Shown: positions 46,758 through 59,742 of the stretch, in pieces | Layout: every line of letters starts with the position of its first letter | Position numbering within the stretch: position 1 is the stretch's first letter | DNA from: Camellia lanceoleosa | Lineage: Eukaryota; Streptophyta; Magnoliopsida; Ericales; Theaceae | Direction: 5' to 3' | Assembly: GCA_025200525.1 (NCBI GenBank) | Contig: CM045768.1 | Coordinates: 52,460,925-52,524,924, forward strand | DNA length: 64,000 nt | The notes under the pieces: model-generated | What the model was told of the DNA's origin: nothing | Seen by the model: the letters and a program-made list of their open reading frames with translations, nothing else | Databases searched by the model: none | Position numbers and translations under genes: made by a program

Positions 46758-49147
46758 CGTAATAACCATCACCTTTGTTCTAGATAAACTACGATTCTTG
46801 TTAAATTGAGACTGATTATGATTGATAACTGAATTGATTGAAGTATTGAACTGACTGACTGAAGTCTAAAATTGATTGATTGATTGTATCTGTTTAAATG
46901 CATTTTCTATCTGTTGATTGTTAAATTATCTGTTCATGTCTTTGTGTTTAAACTCTAATTGAAGGCCTTATCGGCGGCCGAACCTGAAATCGATCGATGT
47001 TCTGTGTTAATTGGAATTTAAATGATTTTATGGTGTATTTAATTGAAAATTGATTTAGTATGACTAAATTAGATTAATAGTGATGAAACACAAGATTTGG
47101 ACTTATTTACCAAACTACCCTTAGTGGACCACTATACCAAACATTGAGAGACTCAATCTTGCATTGCACAAAACATTTCCTCGGCCATATTTGAGAGCTC
47201 AACCGATCAAGAGAGAAAGTGAGAGATTGAGTTCAACTTGTTGATTTGCTTGGAAATTGGAAGAAATTGTAGGAGATTTGCCTTCTTGAGCCTCTACACT
47301 TGTATTTGAGGACCTAGGTAAAATTCAACCCCTCATTGTTGTCTTTAAGTTGATTCTTGCATGATTCATGTCAAATTGTGGAGCTAAGGCATAATTTAGT
47401 TCTAGCATGTTGAATTGAAGCTCATTCCATGCATGCGTGTATATTGAAAAGTTTTGAGTTGTTTTTCATGGCAAAAAGTTACATGCATGCTCATATTTAT
47501 GTTTAAGTCCATGATTTCATCTTATTTTGAAAAGAATGAGCTCATTAGGGCATGTATTGAAGCTTTGAATTGATTTAAAGTCTTGCATGTCACATTTGAA
47601 TATTGTTCATGAAATTTGGTTTGAAAATGAATTTAATTAAACCACCTCTGGGCTTTGTTTTCTCAAATTGGGCTTTGTATCAAGTCATTTTATGAGTTTA
47701 CAGGAGTTTTCCAGAAAATTGGCCCAAGAGGATCGAAAATTTTGCATCAAAACTTGATTTTGATCTTGGAGCTCAAATCTGGATTTTTCTAGATTTTGGT
47801 CTTCCGCTCGGCGAAAGTGGCGCTTCGGCGAAATTCGTGCTCGATACTGCCTTTGTTTTTGTTTCGCTAAAGCGGGAGATTAGGCGCTCGGCGGGACCAC
47901 ATGCCTTACGCTCGAGCGGCTATCGAGCGTGTCGGCGTGGTTTTGAGCATCGATTTTTGGTATTTTGCATGTCTCGGCGTGAAATAACGCTCGAGCGGGA
48001 ACTGTTGTCTGCATGTCCGCTCGAGCGGAGTAATCTACGCTCGAGCGGGACCTCTGTTTTCTGAAAATTCTAAGAATGCTTTTGAAGTGCGTCTTTGCAT
48101 CCTCATTTCATTCTAGGCATTCTTAGGCCTAGGTTAAGGCATCTTAATGAGGACATAGATGTAGAACACACCGAGGCAATTAGGGACCAAGTTGTTATCT
48201 TTCCCAACTGTGTAGCTTAGTGTGTTCAATCTGTAAACTATGTAGGGTTGGCGACTGGAGACGCACTCTAGCTTACTGTAGCCCAGAACTCTGTGAGTAA
48301 CAACTGTGTAAAGATATGTTCAAAAATGATTATCTTTTGAACAATTGAATTATCTTGTTCAGGCGAAATTGTTAGCGAATGAAAGTATGTCCTATATTAC
48401 AGGCGTATTGTGGCATCCTTAGCAACTCATTCTTGACTATTCTTGCTTCTGAGATCTCTGTCGGTTCCTTGTTGGAACCACTCATTTCTTGATTGATGGC
48501 CATCATTTCTTTGTTCGATCTTTTAGACCTCTTGTTTACATCTTTGTTATGCTAATGGATGTACCACATATATTTATTTCTTGTCTTAGAACAAGCGATA
48601 TACTATTTGAAATGAGCTTTTCATTCTTTGTAGGACATTCATTCTAAACCCCTTTACGCACTATGTTATTCACTGGGCTTTAGCTCATTGTTTATATATA
48701 TATATATATATATGTAGGTGTTCAGGCACCAGACCGCGGCTAGGAGCGTCGGGGTAAACTCCAGTTTTGTCAAGCCAACCACTGTGCCTCACTACGATGT
48801 TCCGAGTCTGTCAAGCTTTGGCTTAGGGATGTTTTATTTCCTCATGTCCGTCTCTGTGTCTATTTTGTATAACTGTATATAGGCATTACGTCTTTGTTAA
48901 ATAGGGATTAAGTCCTGTTACAGATAGTTGTAAATATTATGCATCTTGTTTGGTCTTTGAGTGCATATATGTATGAAAATCTTTTTGCATACTGTATCCA
49001 GACTCATTGGACATTGTTTATTTCTCTTGTCTTGGCTTCCGCCAAGCCCCAGCTCTATTTTCTTGTACTACTATTCAAGGGCCTTGATAATCTCGGATTC
49101 TTGGGATTCTGATGCTAAACCCATAGGGGCAGGTTTGGGACGTGACA
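46758..49147 (+). repeat. 3' LTR of gypsy element
   Basis: About 2.39 kb, matching 37470-39839 with many substitutions and small indels. The GC-rich patch with repeated GCTCGAGCGG/CTCGGCG words (47800-48050) is the most divergent part, and an (AT)n run lies near 48697-48712. It is followed by CCCAC and the rest of the copia LTR. Confidence 0.92.
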
Positions 49148-49505
49148 CCCACTATACCCATAACCTCACCCTTCCACAAACTTGGGTACCCCTTAGGTCC
49201 ATCCCAAGTATCCAATGCTAAGGTTTATAAACCCAAACAATTCCTCAAGTCTTTCCAATGTGGGACAAGCACATTTCACAAATGTGTAGGAAACCCACCA
49301 AAAACTAGTTCCACGAACCCGAAAATGCACATTGAATTCTCATTCATCCGGAAATGGTTTTGAACGACCAAATACATGAATTTATTCACTATGCGACATT
49401 AAACATGAACCCATTTAGAAACGTTAAAAATAACGCTTGAGTCCCACCTTAATTAATGCTCAAAGTTAGCAAAAAATAAGATAATATAAAAGCCATTTTC
49501 CAACA
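49148..49505 (-). repeat. Right part of the copia 3' LTR
   Basis: Continues the copia LTR after the gypsy insertion. It is collinear with about 55068-55425 and ends CCAACA at 49505. Just inside it on the minus strand, ATGTGGGAGAT is the expected polypurine tract. Confidence 0.9.
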
Positions 49506-50088
49506 ATCTCCCACATTAATGGAATTCATGATAACGGACATGCAACAAAATGCAGACAAAGAAAGAGTACATTAAGAAGATACACCACATCGAGATATGT
49601 AGTTTTTGGCTTTGAACCTCCTTTAATGAAAGCCTATCGAACTTACTAGCTAACCAGTAGACGCGATACCTTTAATTGTTCAGTTGTTTGTGTAAGCCAA
49701 GATAATAGACTACACATAGTGTATCCTCAGACACAGTTTGGTTCTTACGGTTGTGTTCATTTTGGTCCTAAACAACGCTTGGTAATTCATGAGCGCTCTA
49801 GAGAATATAGCCTTCTCAATTCTCACAGAATCGGCCCAGTTCACACTCATATAGGTGATTTGTTATTGAGAGTATCCTGCTATACCCCACTTGGATGTCC
49901 AAGCTATAAGAATCATTAAAAACAAAGTTTATCCTACTAACGCTGCAGGTATCACTCTTCTTATCATAGAAATAGATAGGAGTAAACCTCCTTAATGATA
50001 CGTGAAATCATCCATAATTTGGTTATCCCTTTGAACCTAAATCTTAGGATCTCCAGTCAACTAGGTTGGATTGCCATTATGGCGACTT

Positions 50089-50430
50089 TTAAGTAATAGG
50101 CTTTAATCTCATTCCTCTCGATAAATAGTACACTTGCTCTTTGGCTAGCCCTTTAGTCAATAGATCCGCAATATTCTCCTTTGACTTTACATATTTTATG
50201 GAAATTATTCCATGTGAGAGCAAATGCCTAATGGTATTATGTCTTCGACAAATGTGTCGAAACTTACCGTTATACATATGATTTTGTGCCCGTTCTATTG
50301 CTGCTTCACTATCACAGTGAATGCATATAGCTGGCATAGGTTTAGGCCACATTGGAATGTCTTCTAAGAAATTACGAAACCATTTTGCTTCTTCTCCTGT
50401 TTTATCTAATGCGATAAACTCAGATTCCAT
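50089..50430 (-). pseudogene. Copia RNase H region
   Basis: 113-codon frame with [25 protein letters not shown] and [14 protein letters not shown], the copia RNase H blocks at the end of pol. It is in frame over this stretch but disconnected from the reverse transcriptase by stops (for example around 50540-50570). Confidence 0.9.
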
Positions 50431-50599
50431 TGTCGACCTAGCTATGTATGTCTGCTTGGAAGATTTCCAAGAGACTGCAGCACCTCCCAGGATAAAGACA
50501 TATCCACTAGTGGATTTTGAGTCTTTAGTATCCGGTATCTAATTTGCATCGATGTACCCCTCGAGTACTGTTGGATATTTGGTATAATGTAAGCCATAA

Positions 50600-51620
50600 T
50601 TCTGGGTATATCTTAGATACCTAAGTACCCTAATTATCGCTTTCCAATGATCGGACCCTGGATTACTTATGTACCTACTCAATTTGCTTCTGACATAGGC
50701 TAAATCGGCCTAGTGCAATTCATTAAGTACATCAAGTTTCCCATTATCAGAGTACTCTAATTGTGATATACCTACACCTGTATTTTTGACAAATGAAGAC
50801 TAATGTCAACACGTGTTTTAGCAAGGCGGTTGTCATGCTTTCCAAATTCTCCAATCTTCTCAACATAGTGAGGCGAGATAAAGCATATCCTTCATATGCT
50901 CTAGTAATTTTGATTCCTAGAATTACATCTACTACTCCCGGATCTTTCATATCAAACTTTTGTTCAACATTTTCTTTGTAGATTTGATCATGTCATTATC
51001 GCTTCCAATAATGAGTATGTCATCCACATAAAGACAAACTATGACATAGCCTTTATGCGTGCTTTTAACATAGACATATTTGTCACATTCGTTTATCTTA
51101 AAATCATCCGAAAGCATAGCATGATCAAATTTTTCATGTCATTGTTTCGGAGTTTGTTTTAATCCATAAAGGGATTTGATAAGTTTACAAACCTTTTTCT
51201 CTTGGCCGGGAACTTGATACCCTTCCGATTGTTCCATATAGATTTCATCATCTAACTCGCCATTCAAAAAAGCTGTTTTAACATCCATGTGATGTATTTT
51301 CAAATTATACAAAGCTACAATCGCAATCAACATACGAATGGATGTTATTCTTGTCACTAGTGAATAGGTGTCAAAATAATCAAGGCCTTCCTTCTGCATG
51401 TATCCCTTAACAACAAGCCTAACCTTGTATTTATCTATTGAACCATCTGCTTTCATTTTTCTCTTGAATATCCAGTTATATCTAAGAGGTTTACACCTTG
51501 GTGAAAGATCCACCAGTTCCCAAGTATGATTTTGCAGTATTAATTCAATTTCACTATTTACAGCCTCTCTCCATAATGGAGTTTCAGGACTTGACATTGC
51601 TTCCTTGAAGTTTTGAGGCT
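50600..51620 (-). pseudogene. Copia reverse transcriptase region
   Basis: The frame 51139-51597 contains WREAVNSEIE, YNWIFKRK, KYKVRLVVKGY, MDVKTAFLNGEL and SLYGLKQ. The catalytic YVDD is at 51019-51030. The two parts are separated by a TGA in place of the expected Trp codon just after PKQ (about 51136-51138), and further decay follows toward 50600. Confidence 0.9.
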
Positions 51621-51639
51621 CATTTTCTAACAGGTACGT

Positions 51640-52970
51640 CAGAAAATCTGAACCAAATGATTTAGAGATCCTAGCCCTCTTGTACGTCTAGGTTCATCTA
51701 CTTCATTATCATTTTGATGCACTACAACCCATACGATATCAAAAGTTCTTTATTTGAACTTTTTCTTCAATTTCCTTGCTAGGAAAAATGTGTTCAAAAA
51801 TAATGCATTTCTTGACTCAATAATAGTGTTTATATGCATATCGATTTTCATATCTATGAACTAAAAATCTATATGCACTATTATTATTGGCATATCCAAT
51901 GAACACACAATCAATGGTCTTTGGTCCTATCTTAGTCGTTTTGGGACTAGGGACTGCCACCTTGGCCAAACACCTCCACACTTTGAGGTAATTATAGGTA
52001 AGTCATCGACCTTTCCATAATTCATAAGGTGTTTGATTGAGTTTCTTGTAGGGTACCCTGTTAAGGATAAAGTTAGTAGACAAAATGGCCTCCCCTCACA
52101 AGTTCTAAGGTAATCCTGAACTAATCAACATGGCATTCATCATCTCTTTAAGAGTTCAATTCTTTCTCTCAGCAACACCATTTGACTAAGAAGAATAGGG
52201 TGCAGTGGTTGGGTGAATGATACCATGTTCATAACAAAATTCTTCAAATGGTACATCATACTTACCACTTCATCACTTCTCACTATCTTAATAGTTTTAC
52301 TAAGTTGATTTTCAACCTCAAGTTTATATTGCCTAAAAGCTTCTATGGCTTCATCTTTACTTCTCAATAAGTAAACATAGCAATATCGAGTGCAATCATC
52401 AATAAAAGTAATAAAATACTTCTTACCTCCTCTAGTTTGAACAAATTTTAAAATCACAGATATCTGTGTGAATTAAACTTAGAGGTTCAGTACTTCTTTC
52501 AACTTTATTAAATGATACCTTAGTGAGTTTTGCCTTATCACAAATCTCATATTTATGATTAGGATCAAATTCTAAGTTAGGTAAACATTCTAAAGCAATA
52601 AGTCTATGCAAAGAATTAAAATTAACATGTCATAATCTACCATGCCATAAGAAAAAAGACTCAGCAATATAAACAGAAGATGTATTCTTATTATTAAAAG
52701 TCAAATTAGGTACAACAGTATTTACATTGAGCTTAAAAAGCCCATCACTCATGTAATCTCGCCCACATACACTCTTGGAGAGTATAACTTTATCATATTC
52801 AAAGACTAATTTAAACCCATTCTTGATCAACAATGACCCAAAAATCAAATTCTTGCGAAATTCTAGCATATGGAGTACATTGTTAAGAGTGAGTTCTTTT
52901 CCTGATGTCATTTTCAACACAATCTTTCCTTGTCCTTCAACAGTTGAAGTGAAAGAGTTTCCCATAAAAA
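51640..52970 (-). pseudogene. Copia integrase region
   Basis: The GAG-pre-integrase segment ending LWHGRL is in the frame 52630-52965. The core begins about 52457 (FITFIDDCTRYCYVYLL and KIVRSDE). The later part, with an FDVVW-like start of the post-integrase region, is broken by several stops. Boundaries are approximate. Confidence 0.8.
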
Positions 52971-52971
52971 G

Positions 52972-53402
52972 TTATTCCCCACTTTCCACCACTTTGTAGG
53001 TTGTGAACATCTTCTTATCTGCACAGATATGGTGGGTTGCTCCAGTATCCACCCACCATTCCTTGGGATTGCCCACCAAATTTTCTTCAGAGACTACTGC
53101 AGCAAGATTGATGTCTGTCACTCCATCGGAAAGATAAAAATCCTCGACTATGTTGGCTTGTGCTGACTTTTTTCTTGAACTCCCTCCGTCCTTGCAAACG
53201 TGACAATCCTTAGCGCGATGCCCATCTTTACCGCACACAAAACACTTGCCTTTGAACCTCTTGTTGAACCCTTTGTTGATCCCTTTGTTGATCTTACTAG
53301 TGGATCATTGTTTGGGACCATTGCCATTATGCTTCCGCTTCTTGTTGTTGAACTTTGACCCTTGTTCATGTTCCACAACATTTGCTTTAGCCTGCATGAC
53401 AT
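52972..53402 (-). pseudogene. Copia zinc-knuckle and protease region
   Basis: The frame 52972-53238 begins within a CCHC knuckle (CGKDGHRAKDC) and contains WWVDTGATHHIC, the protease active-site segment with D-T-G intact. The preceding frame (53148-53402) overlaps in another phase, indicating a frameshift inside the knuckle. Confidence 0.88.
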
Positions 53403-54074
53403 GGTTTCCTAATTTCTTGTCGGAACTACGGTTGTCTTCCTCAATTCAAAGCCGCACTATCAGTTCCTCTAATTTTATCTCCTTGCGCTTATGCTTCAAA
53501 TAATTCTTGAATTCTTTCCAAGATAGTGGCAATTTTTCAATGATTGCCGCTACTTGGAAAGATTCACTGAGAACCATTCCTTTCGCATATATATCATGAA
53601 GAATTAATTAGAGATCTTGAACTTGGCTAATAACCGTTTTGGAATCCATTATTTTAAAATCCAGAAAACGACCGACAACAAATTTCTTTGTACCGGCGTC
53701 CTCTGTTTTATACTTATGATCTAGAGATTCCCACTGTTCTTTAGCGGTGCTTTTTACACTATACACATTGTACAGTGTATTGTCCAACCCATTGAGGATA
53801 TAGTTTCAACACAGAAAATCACAATGTTTCCATGCATCGACTGCGGCAACCACTTACCTGTCAGATTCTCCCTCGTTCAGTGTCTGTGCCTTTTTATGAA
53901 TGAAGTGAGCCAAATTCAATGTGGTAAGATAAAACATCATCTTTTGTTACCATCTTTTAAAATCATTACCATTGAATTTTTCTAGCTTCTCCCTATGATT
54001 TACCGGTACACTAGCACAACAGGTGTGGGGTTTTGAGTAATAACAGTTTCAGTACTGTTAATTTCAGTTGTCAT
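53400..54074 (-). pseudogene. Copia gag region
   Basis: Minus-strand translation from the ATG at 54074 gives, across shifting frames, phrases typical of plant copia gag. Among them are [11 protein letters not shown], a [12 protein letters not shown] segment and [14 protein letters not shown] followed by SWKEF. Stops interrupt every frame; no long ORF survives. Confidence 0.75.
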
Positions 54075-54300
54075 AATTCTGACAAAATAAAAATAATACA
54101 CCAATCACAAATTTATACAAAAATGAATTTACACACAAAATAAACAGAATAATATTTTGTAACAAAATTTCAATAATAAACAGTATATTACTACTATTTA
54201 AGAAATTAAACAGTATATTACTACTATTTAATTTCCCGAAACAAAATATTTGTCTGTCTATCACATAAATAAGTAAATAAAAAGAAATCTACTTTAAAAT

Positions 54301-55425
54301 TATTATAACCCACAAAGGTGTATGTGTGTAAATTAAATGTATAAATTAAATAAACAATAAAATAAAATAATTCAGAAAATAATTATAAAAATTATTTCCC
54401 AAATTAAAAGCTTACAGTAATTAATGTCGAGGCTTGTGTTTGACACAATCTCCTTAAAGTAGATTTCGCCCTCGCTCCGGTGCTTCGAGTTTTACCGACG
54501 TCTACTTCCCAGGATGCAACGACTAACACTTAAATTTGCAGCACTACAAATTTAAGTCTGACGAACCAAACTTTGTTAAAACTCTTTCTTTTTCTTTCTA
54601 ATATTAAATGCAGAATAAATACAAAAAATAGGAAGATAGAAAGAGGAGATGAGAGACGAAAATCAGAGGGAAAGATTGAATGTTCTGAATTGCTGGAAGG
54701 CTGGCCTTTTATAGGTAAAAAGGTGGCTGTTTGAACAGGTGCCAACAGATAGGCAACTGTTTGGACAGATTTCAACAGATAGAAAATCTGTTTGAACTGT
54801 TTGGACAGTTCTAGATTTGTTCGGGAAAAGATTCAACAGGTTCAAACCTATTCGGGTGGAAACCAACAGGTATGAAACCTGTTCGGACCTGTTTGAGTGA
54901 GGAAAAAAAAAATGGACCAGAATTAATTTTGATTTTGAAATCGAAATTCAAAATTAAATAAGTAAAATGCAAATGATTTTGGCCCAAAAAGATAAGTATT
55001 GGGCGGACAAAGCCAACCGACCGACCGGATGAGCTTGTCGTGATTTTAATTTTGGGCCTAATGGGTCTAGCCCACTACACCTATAACCTCACCCTTCTAC
55101 AAACTTGGCTATCGAGGCCCATCCCAAGTATCTAATGCTAAGGTTTATAAGCCCAAACAATTCCTCAAGTATTTCCAATGTGGGACAAGCACATTTCACA
55201 AATGTGTAGGAAACCCACCAAAAACTAGTTCCATGAATCCGAAAACACGCGTTGAATTCTCATTCATCCGGAAATGGTTTTGAGCAACCAAATATATGAA
55301 ATTATTCACTATGCGGCATTAAACATGAACCCATTTAGAAATGTTAAAAATAACGTTTGGGTCCTACCTTAATTAATGTTCAAAATTAGCAAAAAATAAG
55401 GTAATATAAAAGCCATTTTCCAACA
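54301..55425 (-). repeat. 5' LTR of copia element
   Basis: About 1.12 kb, aligned to the two halves of the other LTR. The first base pair reads TA instead of TG at 54301. It preserves the uninterrupted site (CCCAC at about 55068) used by the gypsy insertion. It contains several AACAGGT/CCTGTTCGGAC words. Confidence 0.9.
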
Positions 55426-56458
55426 ATACATGTGACTTGGAGGCGCTGTATTAATATTACTAGTGTCCCCGGGTGAATCTAGGTCATCCATTCATGGATC
55501 TTGGACATGTATATAGTTGTAGTGTAAAGGAAGTCACACTCGGACTCAGATGTGAATAGTGTGAGTACTTTTGATTTTACGGGATAGTGATTTACACGTG
55601 TCACATGTATAATGGTTTGCGTGGTTATAAAGTAAAAATAAAAACAAATTGACTGATAAAAGCAAAGGCGAAAAAATAATTATGTTTTCAATTTTCATTA
55701 GACACACTATCCTTGACCCAAATCTGTGTTCCAGACTCAATGAAAATTTAAAGGAAGCAAAGGTTTCATAGTATCGCTATTGGGCAGCTTTTCAAGTTTC
55801 ACGAGAATATCTAAATTGGAAGGCTGGAGTAGCATTATCTAAAAATCCTATAGACATTAAAACCATGCTTTACAAACAATTCTGTGGAGATGTCCACGAA
55901 TTAGGTGGAAAAAGAAATAGAAAAGGCAAAGAAAAATATGATAAATTGTCTATTTGTGACATAAATTAAATTTTGAGTATACATGTGAATTTGTGAAATA
56001 CTTTTATAAGACAGGTTATTCAAATAATAAATTGCACAAATCTATATAAATTCGAAGGCTACCGCCACCGTGGAATGAAAAAATTCAAAAGAGAATTTAA
56101 ACTCATGACTTAAAACCTTACAATAGTTAGGTGGTGTTTCATAAAATTAAAAATTGAAGATTGAAAATTAAGTATTATGAATGCTGAATTTTCTAAGTTA
56201 GAAAATTATTGGACAAAAATTTAGGTATTGAATTAAAAATAAGTTGCTTGATATGTGTAAGATAAAATTTAAAATTTATTATTTTTAAATTGTATGTTTT
56301 AATTTTGAAAAATGTTTGAGGGCCACAAAATCAATAACTCAAATGACTCGAATCGTTTTGGCTTATTTTGCGTTTAAAACGACGTCGTTTTGACAGTTTC
56401 GAGCCATTCGAACCACTGAATTTCAGACCACCAACCATTGCTGTTTAATTTTTATATT
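55426..56458. other. Intergenic DNA with a 64-codon coding-like remnant
   Basis: A plus-strand frame of about 64 codons without stops (about 55772-55968) has protein-like composition, with phrases YWAAFQVSREYLNWKAG, TMLYKQFCGDVHEL and KEKYDKLSICD. I do not recognise it with confidence. It is closed by a stop, has no usable start, and lies about 1.2 kb before a CCHC-like remnant (57175-57270). A gag- or coat-like origin is possible. The palindrome AAAACGACGTCGTTTT is at 56376-56391. Confidence 0.3.
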
Positions 56459-56781
56459 GTGGTGGTGGAGTGGCACGATGGTGATGGTGGTAATGGTAAT
56501 AGTGGCGATGGCATGGTGGTGGTGGTAGCAATGATAGTAGTAGTAAAATGATAATATTCATGACAATAATAACAATGGTGATGAAGGTGATAGTAGTAGT
56601 GGTGGTGGCGGCGGCGGCGACGGCATGATGGTGACAGAGATGTGGCATAGTGGCGTTAAGCGGTGATATCAATAGTAATGGTGGTGATAATGATAGTAGT
56701 GGTAATGACATAATGGTGGTGGTTGTGATGGCAGTGGCGGTGACATGGTGGTGGTGGTGATAGCAGCAGTGGTGATAGTAT
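56459..56781. repeat. GGTGGT/GATGGT low-complexity tract
   Basis: About 320 bp of GTGGTGG, GATGGTGAT, AGTAGTAG and related triplet words, less uniform than the tract at 34038-34809. The minus-strand ORF across it reads Thr/Ile/His low complexity and is not a gene. Confidence 0.85.
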
Positions 56782-59742
56782 GTTTATGATAATGTATATT
56801 GATATTTATGTTTAATATTTATAAATTCAGTCAGAATTAAATAAGTTTTATATGATCTTAAATTTTAGTCTACATTTTAAAAAATATTTAAATTTTTAAG
56901 TAATATCAATTATAATTATCAAACGGACCTCCTCAAACTTAATATTAATTATAAGAAAATTTCTTAAAGAATCATATATCAATCTCAAATTGCATAAGCA
57001 AATTACAAAATAAATAAGGGAAATTCTAATTTTTGCTCTTAGACATACCTACTCAGAGGGGATGTAAAGAGGATTCTTACATAAGAAAAACCACTATATC
57101 CAGAAAGGATATTAAAAATCGACAACTTATAGAAGGAAAAAAAAAATAATCATCCTAGAAAGAAATTTTTATTATGAAAAAATCAAACCAAAATCATGTA
57201 AATATTATTTATGTGATAATGAGGTAGGGCATTATGTCAATAAGAATATCAGAAAGACTAAAATCCAGTAATTGAGAAGGCAAGAAAACAAAATTTGAAA
57301 TTTGTTAAAAATTTTATAACAAAGAATTTGGTAATGAATCTATATTAATATGTAATCAGACTTCTTTCAACTTTATTTGTATGGCTTAATTTTATTTGAC
57401 AATATGCTTTGGCTTTAGATTCTGAACAATTTGAAAAAAAATTTAAAATCCAATCAATATAAACGGTGCATTAAAAAAAAAACTCTATAAACAGCTATCA
57501 GCATTGTATGGAGAAACCGACCTCTCTTCCCTATTTAAGACTAGAGCATATGAATAAAATTGTCATCAAAATTCAATTGAAACCTATTCTCTTACACAAC
57601 AATGTTAATATGTGAGCAAGTAATTGTCTGCTACCTTCCAACCTATTTACAAGCACTTCTATTTCATAAACAAGTATAAATTATAGAGATGAGCAAGGTT
57701 CAGTGGTTCGATTTAAGAGTAAACCAAGACCAAACAATTACTTACGGTTAACCAAACCATTAAAACACAGTTTGAATCAGCACAGCCTAAGAATTGTTCA
57801 AATGAATGTTTAGAATTAGTGCTACCACTATACAAGAACACACTTGCAAAATTGACCCTATCTAAAAAGCTACCCCCAAAATTCATGACAGTTTGGTAGA
57901 ACTCTCAATGAACAATGATTTTAGAAATTCTCATTAGCTGAACAATGTCTCACAAAGATAAGATGAATTTGATAATGGAGCACTAATAATGCCTGATGAG
58001 TTTGACAATGCCTGAAGATAGATGCAGCTTGGACAAAGAAAAAACAGGTGATGATTCAACCCAGAAAGTTGAAGGGAAACCATATTGCACATCAATGTAA
58101 ACAGTCACTTTTGAGCAAGACAGAAATTCTACCATCTATTGCAAGAGGCCCAAAAAAAAAAACATTTTATTTCAACCAATTATGATTAAAATGAACCCAA
58201 CAAGACCTACCAAAAACTCTTGCATTCAAACATCACCAATATATATATGGTTCACCTCCCTTGCTTATCCAGCACCTCACATTCTGACATGCATCACAAA
58301 ATCATTTAGGATTATGACAGTTAAAATTAAAGCAAAGCATCAAAATAGAAGTTTAAGCAACTTTACACTGAACTAAGAATGAAAAGAAAAAGAGACATTG
58401 TTAAAGCAAAGCCTACTTCAAATCAACGAAAAAGGCACAATCTAAGGACCTTTTTAATAATTATAATATTTAACAGAGAAGGCAACAAGAGAAACAGAGA
58501 AAACACATCAAGCCTGATGCAGCTAGGCCGAGTGCCACACAGTCGTGATAAAGGTGCTAGTCTACTACCTGATTGATACTACATCAAATTTATATATTTA
58601 AAAAATAAAAACAAAAAGCTAAAAACAAAAGATCAAATAAAATAAAAACATACGAATTCCTCAATCAAAAAATATTTGCCACGAAAAGTAATTTAATCAA
58701 GCTTTCACTCTCAGGATTAACAGAATTCAGCAGAGGACATGGGAAAACCAATTTAAATAGCCCATAACAACTGCAAAGGTTAATAACATCTAAAAGTTGT
58801 TATTGTTTACCAAACCGGAGCAAATACATAAATGGATTTGCCATCTGATAGATTTAACAGCTGATGTCAACATCGGAACAGGATGAACAGATTCAACAGA
58901 AGCCTAAAGCACCACGGAGAATTTTATAAAACAAAGTTCCTGGAATAACTCTCAAGCTGCCAACCATACAGAGGTTAAACCAAAACTTGGTGAGACAGAA
59001 GAAACTATTTGCATAAAAGAAGTTTTAGCCAATAGTATGCATGGGAGTTTTTCTTCTAGAAAGTCCATTAAAGAATGAAACACTTCACCTGATTTGAGGT
59101 TCAAAATGTGGAGTTGCACAAGATCTGCTCAACGAAGTCAACTAGTTGACAATATTCTCATCTATCAATTAACCAGAAAGCTCATTCAGTATCAACATTA
59201 TATTAGACTTAAAATGCCAAGTGTCCAAGACCTTCATGTTTATACTTTATTCATCCCGAAGAATATATAATTAGTAACCCTAGAGTGTTAATTTATACTT
59301 TAACCTGCACCATTACTTGAATTCAAATTTCACAGCACATAAGCAAATAATACTATAATTGAATTCAAAGTTCAAAAAATATAATATAACAATTTAAACC
59401 AGAAACTTATCACAACTATTAAGCACCAGTGAAGGCAATTATAGATGTCTTCAAACTCATCACACCTCATATCCTCTAAAAGAACAAAATCAAATTCCCA
59501 GCAAAGGGAAGACAATTATTACCAGCATATCAAGCAGCAAGGTCTGCATAAAGTCGCACTCAAGAGAGTCAGGAAATCCTCATTTATCCATGTCAACTGC
59601 CAGCAGTAAACACAGACTACATTAAACAGCTATCAATAATACACTCTTGTTCGAAACATAAGTTTCCAGTAAACTTTAAAGATACTAATCAAGAGGGTTA
59701 AAATGTTAAAATAACAGTCGAAAGTTCTAAAAGACAATAAAT
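56782..59742. other. Intergenic DNA; possible zinc-knuckle remnant and 3' flank of the splicing-factor gene
   Basis: Around 57175-57270 one plus-strand frame reads a Lys-rich stretch, then C-K-Y-Y-L-C-D-N-E-V-G-H-Y-V-N-K, similar to a CCHC knuckle with the last Cys replaced. This could be a scrap of a retroelement or an old pararetrovirus-like insertion; evidence is weak. From about 57600 to 59742 the sequence is more even in composition and repeat-poor. Part of it is probably the 3' UTR of the gene ending at 59743. No other gene is supported. Confidence 0.35.

Larger units (their letters stand above)
37470..49147 (+). mobile_element. Ty3-gypsy chromovirus (Tekay/Del-like), decayed, inserted in the copia LTR
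   Basis: LTRs lie at 37470-39839 and 46758-49147. The primer site TGGTATCAGAGC is at 39843-39854 and a polypurine tract AAGGAGGAGG at about 46748. Domain order is gag, zinc knuckle, protease, reverse transcriptase, RNase H, integrase, GPY/F region and a chromodomain-like tail, so it is a gypsy chromovirus of the Tekay/Del type. The target duplication is TCCAC/CCCAC (37465-37469 and 49148-49152). The copia partner LTR at about 55067-55072 shows the empty CCCAC site. Stops and frameshifts throughout, and an inverted LTR inside gag, make it non-functional. Confidence 0.92.
36687..55425 (-). mobile_element. Ty1-copia LTR retrotransposon, decayed, split by a gypsy insertion
   Basis: The minus-strand element is bounded by TGTTATAACCC (36687) and CCAACA (55425), with near-matching 5-bp duplications ATTCA (36682-36686) and ATACA (55426-55430). 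Its left (3') LTR is 36687-37469 plus 49148-49505, cut in two by the gypsy element. Its right (5') LTR is about 54301-55425. Minus-strand order is gag (about 54074-53400), zinc knuckle and protease (53238-52972), integrase (about 52650-51700), reverse transcriptase (51597-about 50600) and RNase H (50430-50089), the Ty1-copia order. Each part has stops or frameshifts. No initiator-Met primer site was visible just inside the 5' LTR. Confidence 0.9.
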
